A stretch of DNA of 64,000 bases from Parasedimentitalea huanghaiensis (GTDB lineage Bacteria > Pseudomonadota > Alphaproteobacteria > Rhodobacterales > Rhodobacteraceae). Made by a program: the position numbers and the translations under genes. Location: contig NZ_WQLV01000002.1 of NCBI RefSeq assembly GCF_009753675.1, positions 124,001 through 188,000 of the forward strand, given 5' to 3'. Position 1 is the stretch's first letter. Each line of letters starts with the position of its first letter. The notes beneath the pieces were generated by a model. The model was not told where the DNA came from, ran no database searches, and worked only from the letters and a program-made list of their open reading frames with translations. Positions 63,131 to 64,000 of this stretch are shown here, in pieces.

Positions 63131-64000
63131 ATGAACATCCACGAATACCAGGCCAAGGCCCTCCTTCGCAGCTATGGCGCACCGGTTTCAGACGGTCGCG
63201 TTGTGCTCAAGGCAGAAGACGCAAAAACCGCCGCAGGCGAAATGGACGGCCCGCTTTGGGTGGTCAAGGCGCAGATCCACGCAGGTGGTCGCGGCAAGGG
63301 GACTTTCAAAGAAGCCGACGCTGGTGAAAAGGGCGGTGTTCGCCTGGCCAAGTCAGTTGAAGAAGCCGCAGACGAAGCCAAGAAAATGCTGGGCCGCACC
63401 CTGGTCACGCACCAAACCGGTCCTGCTGGCAAGCAAGTGAACCGCATCTACATCGAAGACGGCTCGGGCATTGAAACCGAACTGTACCTGGCGCTGCTGG
63501 TTGATCGCCAGACATCTCAAGTGTCCTTTGTCTGCTCCACCGAAGGTGGCATGGACATCGAGGAGGTTGCCGAAGCAACCCCTGAAAAGATCCTGTCGTT
63601 CTCTGTTGATCCGGCTACGGGTTATCAGGCGTTCCACGGTCGCCGCATCGCGTTCTCGCTGGGCCTCAAGGGTGTTCAGGTCAAGCAGTGTGTCAAACTG
63701 ATGGGCCAGCTCTACACAGCCTTCCTTGAAAAAGACATGGAGATGCTGGAGATCAACCCACTGATCGTTACCGACTCTGGTGATCTGAAAGTGCTCGATG
63801 CCAAGGTATCTTTCGACGGCAACGCCCTGTACCGCCACGCTGACATTGCTGAGCTGCGCGACGAGAGCGAAGAAGACGCCAACGAGCTGGAAGCGTCTAA
63901 GTACGACCTGAACTACATCACCCTAGACGGCGAAATCGGCTGCATGGTGAACGGTGCTGGTCTGGCGATGGCCACCATGGACATCATCAAACTCTACGGT
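63131..64000 (+). CDS. sucC: Succinyl-CoA ligase (ADP-forming) subunit beta SucC, 3' end beyond window
   Basis: The first 290 codons of SucC. Seen: [20 protein letters not shown] at the N-terminus and the ATP-grasp region [20 protein letters not shown] (about 43-62), with LEINPLIVT near 218. It binds nucleotide and succinate and works with SucD, expected just downstream. About 100 residues are missing at the window edge. The paired GTGATCAC element precedes it. Confidence 0.97.
   Translation, partial: MNIHEYQAKALLRSYGAPVSDGRVVLKAEDAKTAAGEMDGPLWVVKAQIHAGGRGKGTFKEADAGEKGGVRLAKSVEEAADEAKKMLGRTLVTHQTGPAGKQVNRIYIEDGSGIETELYLALLVDRQTSQVSFVCSTEGGMDIEEVAEATPEKILSFSVDPATGYQAFHGRRIAFSLGLKGVQVKQCVKLMGQLYTAFLEKDMEMLEINPLIVTDSGDLKVLDAKVSFDGNALYRHADIAELRDESEEDANELEASKYDLNYITLDGEIGCMVNGAGLAMATMDIIKLYG

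Overview
The window reads as chromosomal DNA of a marine alphaproteobacterium of the Roseobacter group (Rhodobacterales). The evidence is the gene set: a luxR-luxI pair next to crotonyl-CoA carboxylase/reductase, the ethylmalonyl-CoA pathway genes ccr, ecm, mch and mcl2, an sdhCDAB operon, mdh and sucC, a paaABCDE cluster, and many small proteins I associate with this group. This assignment comes from recognising protein families, not from a database search. I found no rRNA, tRNA, CRISPR array, prophage or intact insertion sequence.

Layout. 0-8 kb: a catabolic locus on the minus strand (tripartite tricarboxylate-type transporter tctCBA, aldehyde dehydrogenase, Tm-1-like/UPF0261 protein), with a divergent IclR regulator and a class III aminotransferase. 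8-15.3 kb: a 2Fe-2S ferredoxin, a glutamine-synthetase-like ligase and a cytochrome P450, facing a class I glutamine-amidotransferase hydrolase, then a GntR regulator and a sulfatase-family hydrolase. This looks like a gamma-glutamylation route for an amine in which a P450 does the oxidation. 15.4-16.5 kb: two GNAT acetyltransferases. 16.6-22.8 kb: phenylacetate degradation (paaJ, paaA, an embedded membrane protein, paaB, paaC, paaD, paaE and a further PaaA/PaaC-like protein). 22.9-28.7 kb: an EamA exporter, an 800-base stretch without a gene, a class IV aminotransferase with an AbrB-type membrane protein, a universal stress protein, nfuA behind an Irr-type iron box, tsaB and rimI. 28.9-33.6 kb: a BMP-type (nucleoside-like) ABC importer. 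33.9-38 kb: TauE/SafE and TIGR02186 proteins, an SDR and a RecD-like helicase.

38-46.5 kb: a small conserved-looking ORF, luxR and luxI, then ccr, a secreted protein, ecm, an H-NS-like protein, deoD, and a divergent GST/MarR pair. 46.5-50.4 kb: a DUF1989 protein, a large exported DUF255 protein fused to a DsbD-alpha-like domain, and two small proteins. 50.5-64 kb is central carbon metabolism: sdhC-sdhD-sdhA, then three non-sdh genes, then sdhB; a VWA-like DUF1194 protein; mch, a DUF1737 protein, an NnrU protein and mcl2; mdh; a DUF4345/TetR pair; and the start of sucC.

How the parts work together. Acetyl-CoA and C4 units, including those from phenylacetate, can enter the ethylmalonyl-CoA pathway (ccr, ecm, mch, mcl2) and the TCA cycle (suc, sdh, mdh). 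The strongest non-genic signal is a shared palindrome, GTGATCAC. It occurs as a pair with exactly the same 21-base period and a similar spacer upstream of both sdhC and sucC, and once upstream of mdh, which suggests one regulator coordinating the TCA cycle genes. Other notable points are the P450/glutamyl-ligase/amidohydrolase cluster, genes embedded within the paa and sdh operons, dispersed 18-3-18 hairpins, and several clear operator palindromes.
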